From an uncultured Lentisphaerota bacterium (lineage in GTDB: Bacteria > Verrucomicrobiota > Kiritimatiellia > RFP12 > UBA1067), in the NCBI GenBank assembly GCA_900320225.1, contig ONRL01000042.1, positions 1-53,824 on the forward strand: DNA of 53,824 nt, given 5' to 3'. The stretch's first letter is position 1; the number at the start of each line of letters is the position of its first letter. The notes beneath the pieces were generated by a model, which saw nothing but the letters and a program-made list of their open reading frames with translations, was not told the DNA's origin and ran no database searches. The translations under genes and the position numbers were made by a program. Shown here one piece after another: positions 33,100-40,981 of the stretch.

Positions 33100-34522
33100 G
33101 GAACACCTCCGCCTGGAAGGTCGTGAACATCGTGCCTTCGCGCCAGGCGTCGGCGGGGAGTCCCGCCTTCCGCGACAGGTACGAAAGCGTCGTCGGCAGG
33201 TCCCAGCCCTGCTCCGGCGCGACCTGCGGCAGGAACACGGCGAACGCGCCGTTCTTCTCGAGCGTCATGCCGTCGCGTCCGAGCACGATGTCGCGCCACG
33301 AGGCGACCGGCTTGGGCGGCGTGAGGGCGGAGACCTCCACGCGCAGGCCCTTCAGTTCGCGTTCCGTGACGGGCGAGAAGCGCGGGTCGTGGAGTGCGGA
33401 GTCCACCGCGCGCGCGGCGACGGCGTCCACGAGCGGGCGCATCGGCAGGATTTCGCCGATGCAGCCGCGCAGGGCGCCCGTCGCGGCGTCGTTCAGCGTC
33501 ACGAACGCGCCCATCTTCGCGCGCGTCGCGGCCGGGGCCTCGGCGAGCCGTTCGCGCGGCAGCTTGCGTCCCGTCACGGCGCACTCCATCGACTCGCGTG
33601 CGAGACGCAGGAGGAACTGGCGCGAGGCGGCGTCCAGCACGGCGTTGGCCTCGCCGGCCCATTCCGCGCGTCCCGCCCCTGCCATGTAGCACACGAAACG
33701 CGTGAAGTCGTGGTCCTGGTCGCCCGACGTGGCGTAGGCGATCTGGGCGATCGACGCTTTCTCCGGAAGGGCGCGCAGGGCGAGTTCGATCGGGATGCGT
33801 CCGCAGATCGTCGCGCCCGTCTGCGAGACGGACGCGGCGAACGCCTCGGCGTCGCGCTTGACGATGAAAGAGACCGCCTCGGCATCGACCTGGGCGACGC
33901 GCCGGCGCACGTCCTCGCCACCTTCCGTGCCGTAGGGCGCGTAGGAGAAGTCGGTGCCGTAGTGGGTGAAGTCGGAGGAAATGACGAGCAGGGTCCTGTC
34001 GTCCATGAGCCGCGCGAGCGCCCGCGCGCACATTGCCATCTGGTCGGCGCCGAACGACCCCATGACGAGCGGCGCCACCGTGAAGCCGTCGGCCAGTGCG
34101 ACTTGCAAGAGCGGAAACTCGATCTGCGCGGCGTGTTCGGCGAGGTGCACCTTGTCGCTCCGTGCAACGGGCGCGCGGAGGGCGAGGCGGTCGATCCAGT
34201 CGCGGTCCACCTTGATCTCGCCGAGGGGCGTGGTGAAGGCATCTCCCTCCGGAGCGACGAGGCGGTTCTCGATCCAGGCACGGTGGCTGGGGGCGAGGAC
34301 GACCACGCGCGTGAACTTCGCGCCACGGATGCGCCGCACGGCCTGCCAGGCGATCGAACCTGAATACGCCCAACCGGCGTGTGGAAGGATCAGGATGTTC
34401 GGACAGCCCTCCGGCGCCGCCTTGTCGCGGGAGAATTTCTCTTCCCAGGCGTTTGTCATCGCCTGAATCTCACGTCGCGTGCCGGGATACCATGTTCCGG
34501 CGAATCTGCTTTCAAGTGTCAT
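33092..34522 (-). CDS. amrBA: AmmeMemoRadiSam proteins B and A fused (Memo-like plus AMMECR1)
   Basis: A 476-residue fusion. Residues 1-265 are Memo-like (LILPHAGWAYSG, VVLAPSHRAW, LLVISSDFTHYG, the extradiol-dioxygenase-like metal-site motifs). Residues about 285-476 are an AMMECR1 domain (GAFVTLN...LRGCIGEILPMRPL, DPRFSPVTERELKGLRVEVSAL, GVFLPQV-type end). Elsewhere these are usually two genes next to the radical SAM enzyme, and here all three functions sit in two overlapping genes. GGAG is 7 nt before the ATG. The upstream agarase-like gene ends 43 nt away on the same strand. Confidence 0.93.
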   Translation of the reverse strand: MTLESRFAGTWYPGTRREIQAMTNAWEEKFSRDKAAPEGCPNILILPHAGWAYSGSIAWQAVRRIRGAKFTRVVVLAPSHRAWIENRLVAPEGDAFTTPLGEIKVDRDWIDRLALRAPVARSDKVHLAEHAAQIEFPLLQVALADGFTVAPLVMGSFGADQMAMCARALARLMDDRTLLVISSDFTHYGTDFSYAPYGTEGGEDVRRRVAQVDAEAVSFIVKRDAEAFAASVSQTGATICGRIPIELALRALPEKASIAQIAYATSGDQDHDFTRFVCYMAGAGRAEWAGEANAVLDAASRQFLLRLARESMECAVTGRKLPRERLAEAPAATRAKMGAFVTLNDAATGALRGCIGEILPMRPLVDAVAARAVDSALHDPRFSPVTERELKGLRVEVSALTPPKPVASWRDIVLGRDGMTLEKNGAFAVFLPQVAPEQGWDLPTTLSYLSRKAGLPADAWREGTMFTTFQAEVFHE

Positions 34523-34565
34523 TGCGAGACTCCGTTTCGTTCGTGTTGCGCCGCATCTGGCTCGG

Positions 34566-35993
34566 TTACTTCGTGTCGTGGAACCGGGCGAGGTTGTAGG
34601 TGCAGCCGTTGATTGCCTTCATGCGCTCGACGAGCGGGTCGTAGCGGCGGAAGTCCCAGGTCACGATGCCCTTGTTCGAGTCGCGGTTGGAGGGGTCGGC
34701 GCGGAGGTTCTGGGGGTCGTTGTCGCCATACTTGAACCAGTGCCAGCCCACGCAGGTGCCGCTCTTGAGGAGTTCGTTCACGAAGTTCTGGTAGAAGATG
34801 CCGCGCTCGTCCTGCGTGTGCACGAGCCAGCCCGCGCCGGTCGTGTTGGGGAGCCCCGAGTCCTCGCCCTTGACGTAGAATTCCGTCACCATGAACGGCT
34901 TGCCCGACCACGCCTCCCAGTTCTTCATGTCCGCCTGCTCGGGCTGCCAGTGGTTGTAGTGGTTGATGGAGATGACGTCCATGTACTTCCCGGCCACCTT
35001 GAAGCAGGCGGGGCTGCGCATCTCGGTGTCCCAGATGTGGAAGCGGCAGCCGAGGAACATGTGGTTCCTGTCGTATTTCCGCAGGATGCGCGTGACGGTG
35101 GCGAGGTAGGTGTCCACGCAGTGCGCGACGAAGTCGAGGCGGTCCTCCTCCGTCACGTCGCGCATGCCGCAGCCGGCGCGTCCCTTGCGCGCGTCGAGCC
35201 ACGCCTGCGCGGCGCGCCGGTTGGGATGGTCCTTTGGCCAGGCGGTGAGGCACTTCCAGAGCATGGAGCGCCGGAACTGGATCTCGTTGTCGATGAAGTA
35301 GCCGATCAGGTACGGGTCGTTCGCGTGCTTCGCCACGGGGGCGATCACGCGCTCGGCCGTCTTCTCGAAGTCCGGGTCGAACACGAAGGGAAAGCCGTAT
35401 GAGCTGCCGCCCTCCTTGACATCCTTGAAGAACCCGGCCTCGCGTCCCGCCTTCTTCAGCTCGCGGTTGAAGGTCGCCATCGGGCTGACGATCACAGTGT
35501 AGGGGATGCGCTCGGGCTGGTTCGTCGTGCCGAACGCCTCGGAATTGGACCACGCGCCGAGCGAGTTGAAGCCGCAGGACTTGAGGAACTTGATCTCCGC
35601 CGTGGCCCAGCCGGCGGTGTTGCCGAATTTCTCCTTCATCTTCGCCCGCTGCCGTGCCGAGCCGCCGGGGACGAAGCTCGCGACCGACTTGGCGAGGAAG
35701 AGGTTTCCGGCGGGGTCGACCATCCACCAGCGTCCGTCGATCTTGCGGACGCGGAAGTACCCGTCGGGATTGCCCACGTGCGTGCCGACCCAGCCGCCGT
35801 ATTCGTCGAGGGCGGGGTCGGCCTTCGGCGTGAAGCCGGGGATGCGGTCCACGGAGACGGCCGCGTAGGCGTCCCAGGGTTTGGTTGAATTCTTGCGGCT
35901 CTCCACCTGGTGCGGCGGCAGCGTGGCGGCGCATCCGGTGGTTAGAAGCAGTGTCGCGCAGATGCGGGACAGAATCGTCTGACAGTTATTCAT
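34566..35993 (-). CDS. Agarase-like TIM-barrel glycoside hydrolase, lipoprotein
   Basis: A 475-residue protein with a lipobox (LLLTTGC), so it should be attached to the outer membrane or periplasm. The barrel shows GRWWMVDPAGNLFLAKSV, LKSCGFNSLGAWSN, GYFIDNE (probable acid/base Glu), ISINHYNHWQPE and PFMVTEFYVKG (probable nucleophile Glu), a pattern found in GH50/GH86-type beta-agarases and related clan GH-A enzymes. The exact family is uncertain and the substrate unproven. A TAAACT box (36000-36005) ends 6 nt before the ATG, which implies a leaderless mRNA. It may be the first gene of the amr operon. Confidence 0.78.
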   Translation of the reverse strand: MNNCQTILSRICATLLLTTGCAATLPPHQVESRKNSTKPWDAYAAVSVDRIPGFTPKADPALDEYGGWVGTHVGNPDGYFRVRKIDGRWWMVDPAGNLFLAKSVASFVPGGSARQRAKMKEKFGNTAGWATAEIKFLKSCGFNSLGAWSNSEAFGTTNQPERIPYTVIVSPMATFNRELKKAGREAGFFKDVKEGGSSYGFPFVFDPDFEKTAERVIAPVAKHANDPYLIGYFIDNEIQFRRSMLWKCLTAWPKDHPNRRAAQAWLDARKGRAGCGMRDVTEEDRLDFVAHCVDTYLATVTRILRKYDRNHMFLGCRFHIWDTEMRSPACFKVAGKYMDVISINHYNHWQPEQADMKNWEAWSGKPFMVTEFYVKGEDSGLPNTTGAGWLVHTQDERGIFYQNFVNELLKSGTCVGWHWFKYGDNDPQNLRADPSNRDSNKGIVTWDFRRYDPLVERMKAINGCTYNLARFHDTK

Positions 35994-35999
35994 GCCGCT

Positions 36000-36005
36000 A
36001 GTTTA
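36000..36005 (-). promoter_or_regulatory. -10 box of the agarase-like gene, predicting a leaderless mRNA
   Basis: TAAACT on the minus strand, 6 nt before ATG 35993. Confidence 0.4.
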
Positions 36006-36081
36006 CCACAAATTGCCTCCGCGGGACATCTCCAACGTCGATTGCCGAAGAATTTTAAATGCGCGACACGCGGAAATCGTG

Positions 36082-36087
36082 TACAAT
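36082..36087 (+). promoter_or_regulatory. -10 box of the esterase-like gene, predicting a leaderless mRNA
   Basis: TACAAT ends 6 nt before ATG 36094. This spacing, together with the signal peptide, fixes that ATG as the start. Confidence 0.5.
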
Positions 36088-36093
36088 ATTGGC

Positions 36094-37014
36094 ATGAAAC
36101 TTCTCCAGCTTTTATTTGTCGCGCTTTTGGCGACGACGCTGCACGGCGCCGAACTTGCAAACGAGGACAAGGCGTACGGCGCGCTCCACGGGCGCATCGC
36201 CGCGCGCATCCAGCTGTGGCCGGACCTCGCGCCGCACGAGACGAAGGCGGATCCCGGAAAGTACGTGTTCGACGCGAAGCGCAAGGTCTGGCGCCGGACC
36301 GCGGTGTCGCAGCCCGAGGTGGTCATCCTCAAGCCGGAGAAACCGACGCACGACACGCTGGTCGTGGTGATGCCGGGCGGCGGCTACCAATCACAGCATC
36401 TCGGGCACGTCTGCCGCGAGAGCCTGCCGATTCTCAAGTCGGGGCGCTGGGTGGCCGTGCTCCACTACCGCATCCCGCGCCGGGAAGGGCGGAAGATCTA
36501 CGACGCGCCGCGCGAGGACGCCGCGCGGGCGATCCGCCTCCTGCGCGCGAACGCCGCGAAGTTCGGCTGGTCGCCGGAGAAGATCGGCGCCGTCGGCTTC
36601 TCGGCCGGCGCGCACCTCGCGGCCGTCTCGGCCACGTCGTCGCAGGACGCGCTCTACGACCGCGTCGACGCGGCGGACGACCTTTCGCCCCATCTCAACT
36701 TCTCGGTGCCGGTCTATCCCGCCTACGTCGCCGCGGACGGCGCCACGGGTCCGAACGCGCACGGCGGCGACGGCGCGGCGCTCCAACCGGAGTTCAAGTT
36801 CGACGCGAAGACGCCGCCCATGTTCCTCGTGCACGGCGACAGGGACAACTATTCGCCGATGGGGTCCGTGCTACTCTACACGGAACTCCACAAGCGGAAG
36901 ATCCCCGCCCAGCTGTTCGTCTACGCGAACGTCTCGCACGGCCTCGGCGACACCGTCAACGCGCGCGGCTGGCAGCAGCGGATCGTGGACTGGATCGCCA
37001 GCATCGGCTTTTGA
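36094..37014 (+). CDS. Secreted alpha/beta-hydrolase, acetyl-esterase-like
   Basis: A 306-residue exported esterase. ATG 36094 begins a signal peptide (MKLLQLLFVALLATTLHG). Upstream in-frame codons do not encode one. The oxyanion region is MPGGGYQSQH, the nucleophile elbow GFSAGAHLAA (GxSxG), then VHGDRDNYSP (Asp) and NVSHGLG (His). These match carbohydrate acetyl-esterase or xylan-esterase relatives that work alongside polysaccharide hydrolases. It is divergent from the agarase-like gene and may share a substrate with it. Confidence 0.88.
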   Translation: MKLLQLLFVALLATTLHGAELANEDKAYGALHGRIAARIQLWPDLAPHETKADPGKYVFDAKRKVWRRTAVSQPEVVILKPEKPTHDTLVVVMPGGGYQSQHLGHVCRESLPILKSGRWVAVLHYRIPRREGRKIYDAPREDAARAIRLLRANAAKFGWSPEKIGAVGFSAGAHLAAVSATSSQDALYDRVDAADDLSPHLNFSVPVYPAYVAADGATGPNAHGGDGAALQPEFKFDAKTPPMFLVHGDRDNYSPMGSVLLYTELHKRKIPAQLFVYANVSHGLGDTVNARGWQQRIVDWIASIGF

Positions 37015-37072
37015 CCGTTCGCAAAGGAAGAATGTTATTGGGTTTTCTGCGACATGAAAGGACATTTTTTGG

Positions 37073-37078
37073 TATAAT
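37073..37078 (+). promoter_or_regulatory. -10 box of the AAA ATPase gene
   Basis: TATAAT preceded by TTTTTTGG, about 27 nt before the TTG start and 39 nt before the first ATG. Confidence 0.5.
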
Positions 37079-37105
37079 ACCTGCAACTCAAGAAACCACG
37101 CGAGA

Positions 37106-38689
37106 TTGACACAGCAAATGGAGAAGTTTTTCAACATTGCGGGCCCGTGTTTCCCGGACGAGCATTACATGGTTCCGGCGCTTGAAAGGCTGCCGGGAAT
37201 CGTGCGCATCGTCGAGCGGCGCTGCTACTTCGTGCTGCACGCCGCGCGGCAGTCCGGCAAGACGACGGCGCTTATGGCGCTTGTGGAGGAAATCAACAGG
37301 AAGGGCGAGATGAACGCCCTCTACTTTACCGTCGAGACCGTCCAGCGGTTCACGGATCCGAAAGACGGGATTCCGAAGATCGTGGAGTCGATGCGTAACG
37401 CCGTCCTGCGTCATCCACTCTTCAAGGACCTTGTCCGCGATCCCGATTCGGAAATTCCAGTGCTTCGTCCTCCTCCGCCTGGGCTTGACGTCAAGACGTT
37501 GCTCGCTATGATGTCCGAACATTCAAAGAAGCCACTTGTGGTTTTCTTCGACGAGGTGGATTGCCTTTCGGACGACACGCTCGTTACTTTCCTCCGCCAG
37601 TTGCGCGACGGCTATGTTACCCGGAAAGTCTCTCCGTTTCCCGCGTCAATCGCGCTTGTGGGAATGCGCGACATCCGCGACTACAAGGCGCGGATTCGTT
37701 CCGACGGGCAGACGCTCGGCGACGCGAGTCCGTTCAACATCATCACCGAAGACCTGACGCTCGGCAACTTCACTGAAAATGACGTCGTCCGTCTCTATTC
37801 CCAGCACACAGAGGCGACCGGACAGGTGTTCGAACCTGAAGCCATCGCATGTGCCTGGCAGCTGACCCGCGGCCAGCCGTGGCTTGTGAACGCGCTCGCG
37901 CGCGAATGCGTCCTGAAGATCCACGACGGCCGTTACGACGAGCCGGTCACGGCAGAGGACATCTTGACGGCGAAGGAAACGATCATCCGCGCGCGGGGCA
38001 CGCACGTGGACAGCCTCATGGAGCGCCTGAAGGAGCCGCGCGTGAGGAACGTCGTGGAGCCGGTCATCCTTGGCAAGGACTCGTATCTTTCCGAGTTCGA
38101 CGACGACTACCGCTACGTGCTTGACCTTGGCCTCCTCCGCGAGAACGAGTACCGCGCGCTCGTCCCCGGCAACCCCATGTACGGCGAGATCATGCTGAGG
38201 TACCTCTCCGACAGCGAGCAGAAGCGCTTCTACAACGACTACCGCACGCCGTTCTGGCTCAAGCCCGACGGCTCGCTCGACATGCCGGCACTGATGGCGG
38301 AGTTCCAGCGGTTCTGGCGCGAGAACAGCGGCGCCGACCGCGAGGTGTACGGCTACAACGAGGCGACGCCGCACCTCGTGATGATGGGCTACCTCCAGCG
38401 CGTCGTGAACGGCGGCGGACGCATCGCCCGCGAGATGGCGCTCGGCTCGAAGCGCCTCGACCTCTGCGTGGAGTTCGGGAAGTTCCGCTACGCCGTGGAG
38501 CTCAAGATGAAACGCAACTTCTCGCCGACCGAATCGCCCGCGCAGCTTGTCGGCTACCTCGACCACCTCAAGCTCCCCGAAGGCTGGATGGCGATCTTCG
38601 ACGACGACGCGTCGAAGTCTTGGGACGAGAAGATCTACACCCGCGACGAGACTGTGGCCGGCAAGACCATCCACTTCATCGGACTGTGA
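37106..38689 (+). CDS. AAA-like ATPase with C-terminal PD-(D/E)XK-like domain
   Basis: A 527-residue ATPase with P-loop AARQSGKTTA (Lys 52), Walker B VVFFDEVD and a sensor-like LVGMRDIRDYK. It matches the AAA-ATPase-like family that usually ends in a PDDEXK_9 nuclease-type domain. Here the C-terminal part has KRLDLCVEFGKFRYAVELKMKR, where Asp and ExK are placed like nuclease catalytic residues. The start may be TTG 37106 or ATG 37118 (MEKFFNIAGPCF); neither has a strong ribosome-binding site. It stands just upstream of the type III R-M genes, so a role in defence or element maintenance is plausible but unproven. Confidence 0.82.
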   Translation: MTQQMEKFFNIAGPCFPDEHYMVPALERLPGIVRIVERRCYFVLHAARQSGKTTALMALVEEINRKGEMNALYFTVETVQRFTDPKDGIPKIVESMRNAVLRHPLFKDLVRDPDSEIPVLRPPPPGLDVKTLLAMMSEHSKKPLVVFFDEVDCLSDDTLVTFLRQLRDGYVTRKVSPFPASIALVGMRDIRDYKARIRSDGQTLGDASPFNIITEDLTLGNFTENDVVRLYSQHTEATGQVFEPEAIACAWQLTRGQPWLVNALARECVLKIHDGRYDEPVTAEDILTAKETIIRARGTHVDSLMERLKEPRVRNVVEPVILGKDSYLSEFDDDYRYVLDLGLLRENEYRALVPGNPMYGEIMLRYLSDSEQKRFYNDYRTPFWLKPDGSLDMPALMAEFQRFWRENSGADREVYGYNEATPHLVMMGYLQRVVNGGGRIAREMALGSKRLDLCVEFGKFRYAVELKMKRNFSPTESPAQLVGYLDHLKLPEGWMAIFDDDASKSWDEKIYTRDETVAGKTIHFIGL

Positions 38690-38823
38690 GGACATGATTT
38701 TGTTATGAACTTCAATCGTCAACAACAACACAAGGAGGTTCTGCCGAAGTAAAGACGATATAGGCGGGCGACGGCCCGTCAAAACCGATTTTGCATAACT
38801 GCAAACGCGACGTTCACCTGAAA

Positions 38824-38930
38824 GCCCTGGAAAGTTTTCGGAACAAGAACGACGAGTTGGCAGGGATGCGCCCCATTCGGGGGCGTATCCTTCTGCCGTC
38901 TTGTATTCTTGTTCGGGTTTCTTCCAGGGC
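38824..38930. repeat. 107-nt imperfect palindrome between the ATPase and the R-M operon
   Basis: Four blocks pair in order across a 4-nt centre: GCCCTGGAA/TTCCAGGGC (9 bp), GAACAAGAA/TTCTTGTTC (9 bp), GGCAG/CTGCC (5 bp) and CGCCCC/GGGGCG (6 bp), with internal loops of similar length between blocks. This regular layout suggests a MITE-like element or a structured RNA. The 431-nt gap 38690-39120 holds this, the hairpin cluster that follows, and no convincing gene. Confidence 0.75.
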
Positions 38931-38956
38931 ACCCCAGGTGAGTATGAGACGATACA

Positions 38957-39081
38957 GGGGATGCGTCCCCGAATCTTTCTCTCCGCCGCGCCGGTAGGGC
39001 GGTCGTCCCTTGGGCCGCCGCCACGGTAGGGTCACGCGTCCCGCGTGACCGAAACAGTAGGGCGGTTTCGATGAAACCGCC
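38957..39081. repeat. Cluster of four extragenic hairpins (GTAGGG family)
   Basis: GGGGA/TCCCC (38957-38970), GGCGG/CCGCC (38998-39019), GGTCACGCG/CGCGTGACC with TCC loop (39030-39050) and GGCGGTTTC/GAAACCGCC with GAT loop (39061-39081). The last three each follow a GTAGGG-like hexamer. They lie directly upstream of the ribosome-binding site of the type III methyltransferase gene. Confidence 0.8.
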
Positions 39082-39120
39082 GTCATGGCAGGACGGACAA
39101 CGGAGAGAAAGGAACCAAAG

Positions 39121-40977
39121 ATGCTGAAAGACACCCTGAAGAGGAACGAGACGGCCGCCGCGAATGCAGACGCGCTGGCGGTTCTGCGCGAGAACTTCGC
39201 GGGCTGCTTCACGAAGGAGGGCGCGTTCGACCTCAAGGCTTTTGCGGCGCGAATCCGTGACAAGGTGGCCGTGACAGAAGAAGGCTATCAGCTCGACTTC
39301 CTTGGCAAAAACTATGCGCGGCTTCTCGCGAACGAGGAGACTGAAACGGTGATCGTGCCGGACGAGGCGCACAATGCGAAGCCGGAGAACGCGAAGAGCC
39401 AGAACGTCTATATCTCCGGCGACAACCTTGACGCCCTGAAGCATCTCCTCAAATCCTACGAGCATGAGGTCAAGTGCATCTACATCGATCCGCCGTACAA
39501 CACGGGATCGGACGGCTTCGTTTACAATGACAACTTCAAGTTCAAACCTGATGAACTCGCACGGAAACTTTCCATCACAGAAGAGGAGGCGAAGAAGCTT
39601 CTTGATTTCGTCGGGCGCGGTTCTGCCTCTCATTCCGCCTGGCTCATGTTCATGTACCCACGCCTCCAGCTCGCTAAATCTCTCCTTCGCGACGATGGCG
39701 TCATCTTCATCTCCATCGACGACAACGAACAGGCTAATTTGAAGCTGCTGTGCGATGATGTGTCTGGGGAACAGAACTTTTTGGCGAACATAATCTGGAA
39801 GCGTAAACGCGGCCGCGATAATTCTGCGCGATGGTTCAGTAAGGCGCATGAGTATGCACTTGTGTATGCGAGGCGCATTGATTCTTTTGATACGCACTTT
39901 CTTGAACTTGACGAGGAGACCAAGAAGGCGTATAAGAACGCCGATAAAGATCCAAGAGGCCCGCATAGAGATTTGGCTTGTTGGGCAAGAGGAACGCAAG
40001 GTGGTGTGCGGTATGAGTTTATAACGAAGAATGGTGTGAGGTTCGCCGAGCGTCTATGGTTGTTCTCCAAGGCCAACATGGAGAAGATGGATCATGAAGA
40101 TCGACTTGTGTTTCATGGGGACAACATTTATCGGAAGTTGTTTCTTGGAGAAAATGCGGGAAAAATCCCTGAAACATTGTGGGATTCCGTTTCAAATGCG
40201 GCTAACGCCGCTGATGAGATCAAGGACTTGTTCGGTGCGATAGTTTTCGACACACCTAAGCCTGTGCCGTATGTGACGGAGATGCTTAAAATTGCCACTG
40301 ATGCGAACTCACTTGTTTTGGATTTCTTTTCTGGGTCGGGGACGACAGCGGAAGCGATCATGCGTATGAACGCGAAGTCTCTTGGGAAAGAATCTCGTCG
40401 TTATATTCTCGTCCAATGGCAGGAGTGTTGTAATGTCGATTCGGTCGCATTCAAGGAGGGATACAAAACGATTGATGAAATAGGGCAAGTGCGCATTAAG
40501 AAGGCAGCAAACAAAATTCATGAAGAGAACTCTTTGTTTGCGGGCGACCTCGGCTTCAAGCACTTCACGCTCGCGAAGCCGAGCGGTGAAATGCTCGAGA
40601 AAATCGAGTCGTTCGATCCGAAGGCGAGCATGCTGGCGACGCAGGACATGCTGAAGGAATTCGGCGTGGGGACGGTGCTGGCGACCTGGCTGAACCACGA
40701 CGGCTACGGGCTTACGCGGGAGGCGGAGAAGGTCGATCTCGCCGGGTATGAGGCGTACCTGTGCGGGCACCACCTCTACCTCGTCAACGCCAACTTCGGC
40801 GCGAAGAACGTCAAGGCGCTTCTGGAGAAGTACGAGACGGACAAGGCGTTCACGCCTGACAAGATCGTCCTCTTCGGCTACAGCTTCGGCTGGAAGGAGC
40901 TGGAGGAGCTCGACACGAACCTCAAGAAGCTCAAGACGACGCGCAACATCACCGCCGACCTCGACATCCGGTACTGA
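39121..40977 (+). CDS. Type III restriction-modification methyltransferase (Mod)
   Basis: A 618-residue N6-adenine methyltransferase of the beta class: motif IV DPPYNTGSD (123-126) precedes the SAM-binding FFSGSGTTAEA (402-409). The middle (about 39760-40510), where the target-recognition domain lies, is noticeably A+T-richer, as expected for a region exchanged between systems. It specifies and protects the recognition site and is needed by Res for cleavage. ATG 39121 follows AAAGGA by 7 nt. Res starts 5 nt after the stop. Confidence 0.95.
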   Translation: MLKDTLKRNETAAANADALAVLRENFAGCFTKEGAFDLKAFAARIRDKVAVTEEGYQLDFLGKNYARLLANEETETVIVPDEAHNAKPENAKSQNVYISGDNLDALKHLLKSYEHEVKCIYIDPPYNTGSDGFVYNDNFKFKPDELARKLSITEEEAKKLLDFVGRGSASHSAWLMFMYPRLQLAKSLLRDDGVIFISIDDNEQANLKLLCDDVSGEQNFLANIIWKRKRGRDNSARWFSKAHEYALVYARRIDSFDTHFLELDEETKKAYKNADKDPRGPHRDLACWARGTQGGVRYEFITKNGVRFAERLWLFSKANMEKMDHEDRLVFHGDNIYRKLFLGENAGKIPETLWDSVSNAANAADEIKDLFGAIVFDTPKPVPYVTEMLKIATDANSLVLDFFSGSGTTAEAIMRMNAKSLGKESRRYILVQWQECCNVDSVAFKEGYKTIDEIGQVRIKKAANKIHEENSLFAGDLGFKHFTLAKPSGEMLEKIESFDPKASMLATQDMLKEFGVGTVLATWLNHDGYGLTREAEKVDLAGYEAYLCGHHLYLVNANFGAKNVKALLEKYETDKAFTPDKIVLFGYSFGWKELEELDTNLKKLKTTRNITADLDIRY

Positions 40978-40981
40978 AGCC

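Noticed and set aside
38705-38752. A 15-codon open frame in the gap after the AAA ATPase
   Set aside because: Too short, no conserved content, and no evidence of initiation.
40748-40981. Longer upstream start for the Res gene
   Set aside because: These codons overlap the Mod gene in another frame and encode Arg/Ser/Thr-rich nonsense; ATG 40982 opens the conserved MELILEKSLVHQQ.
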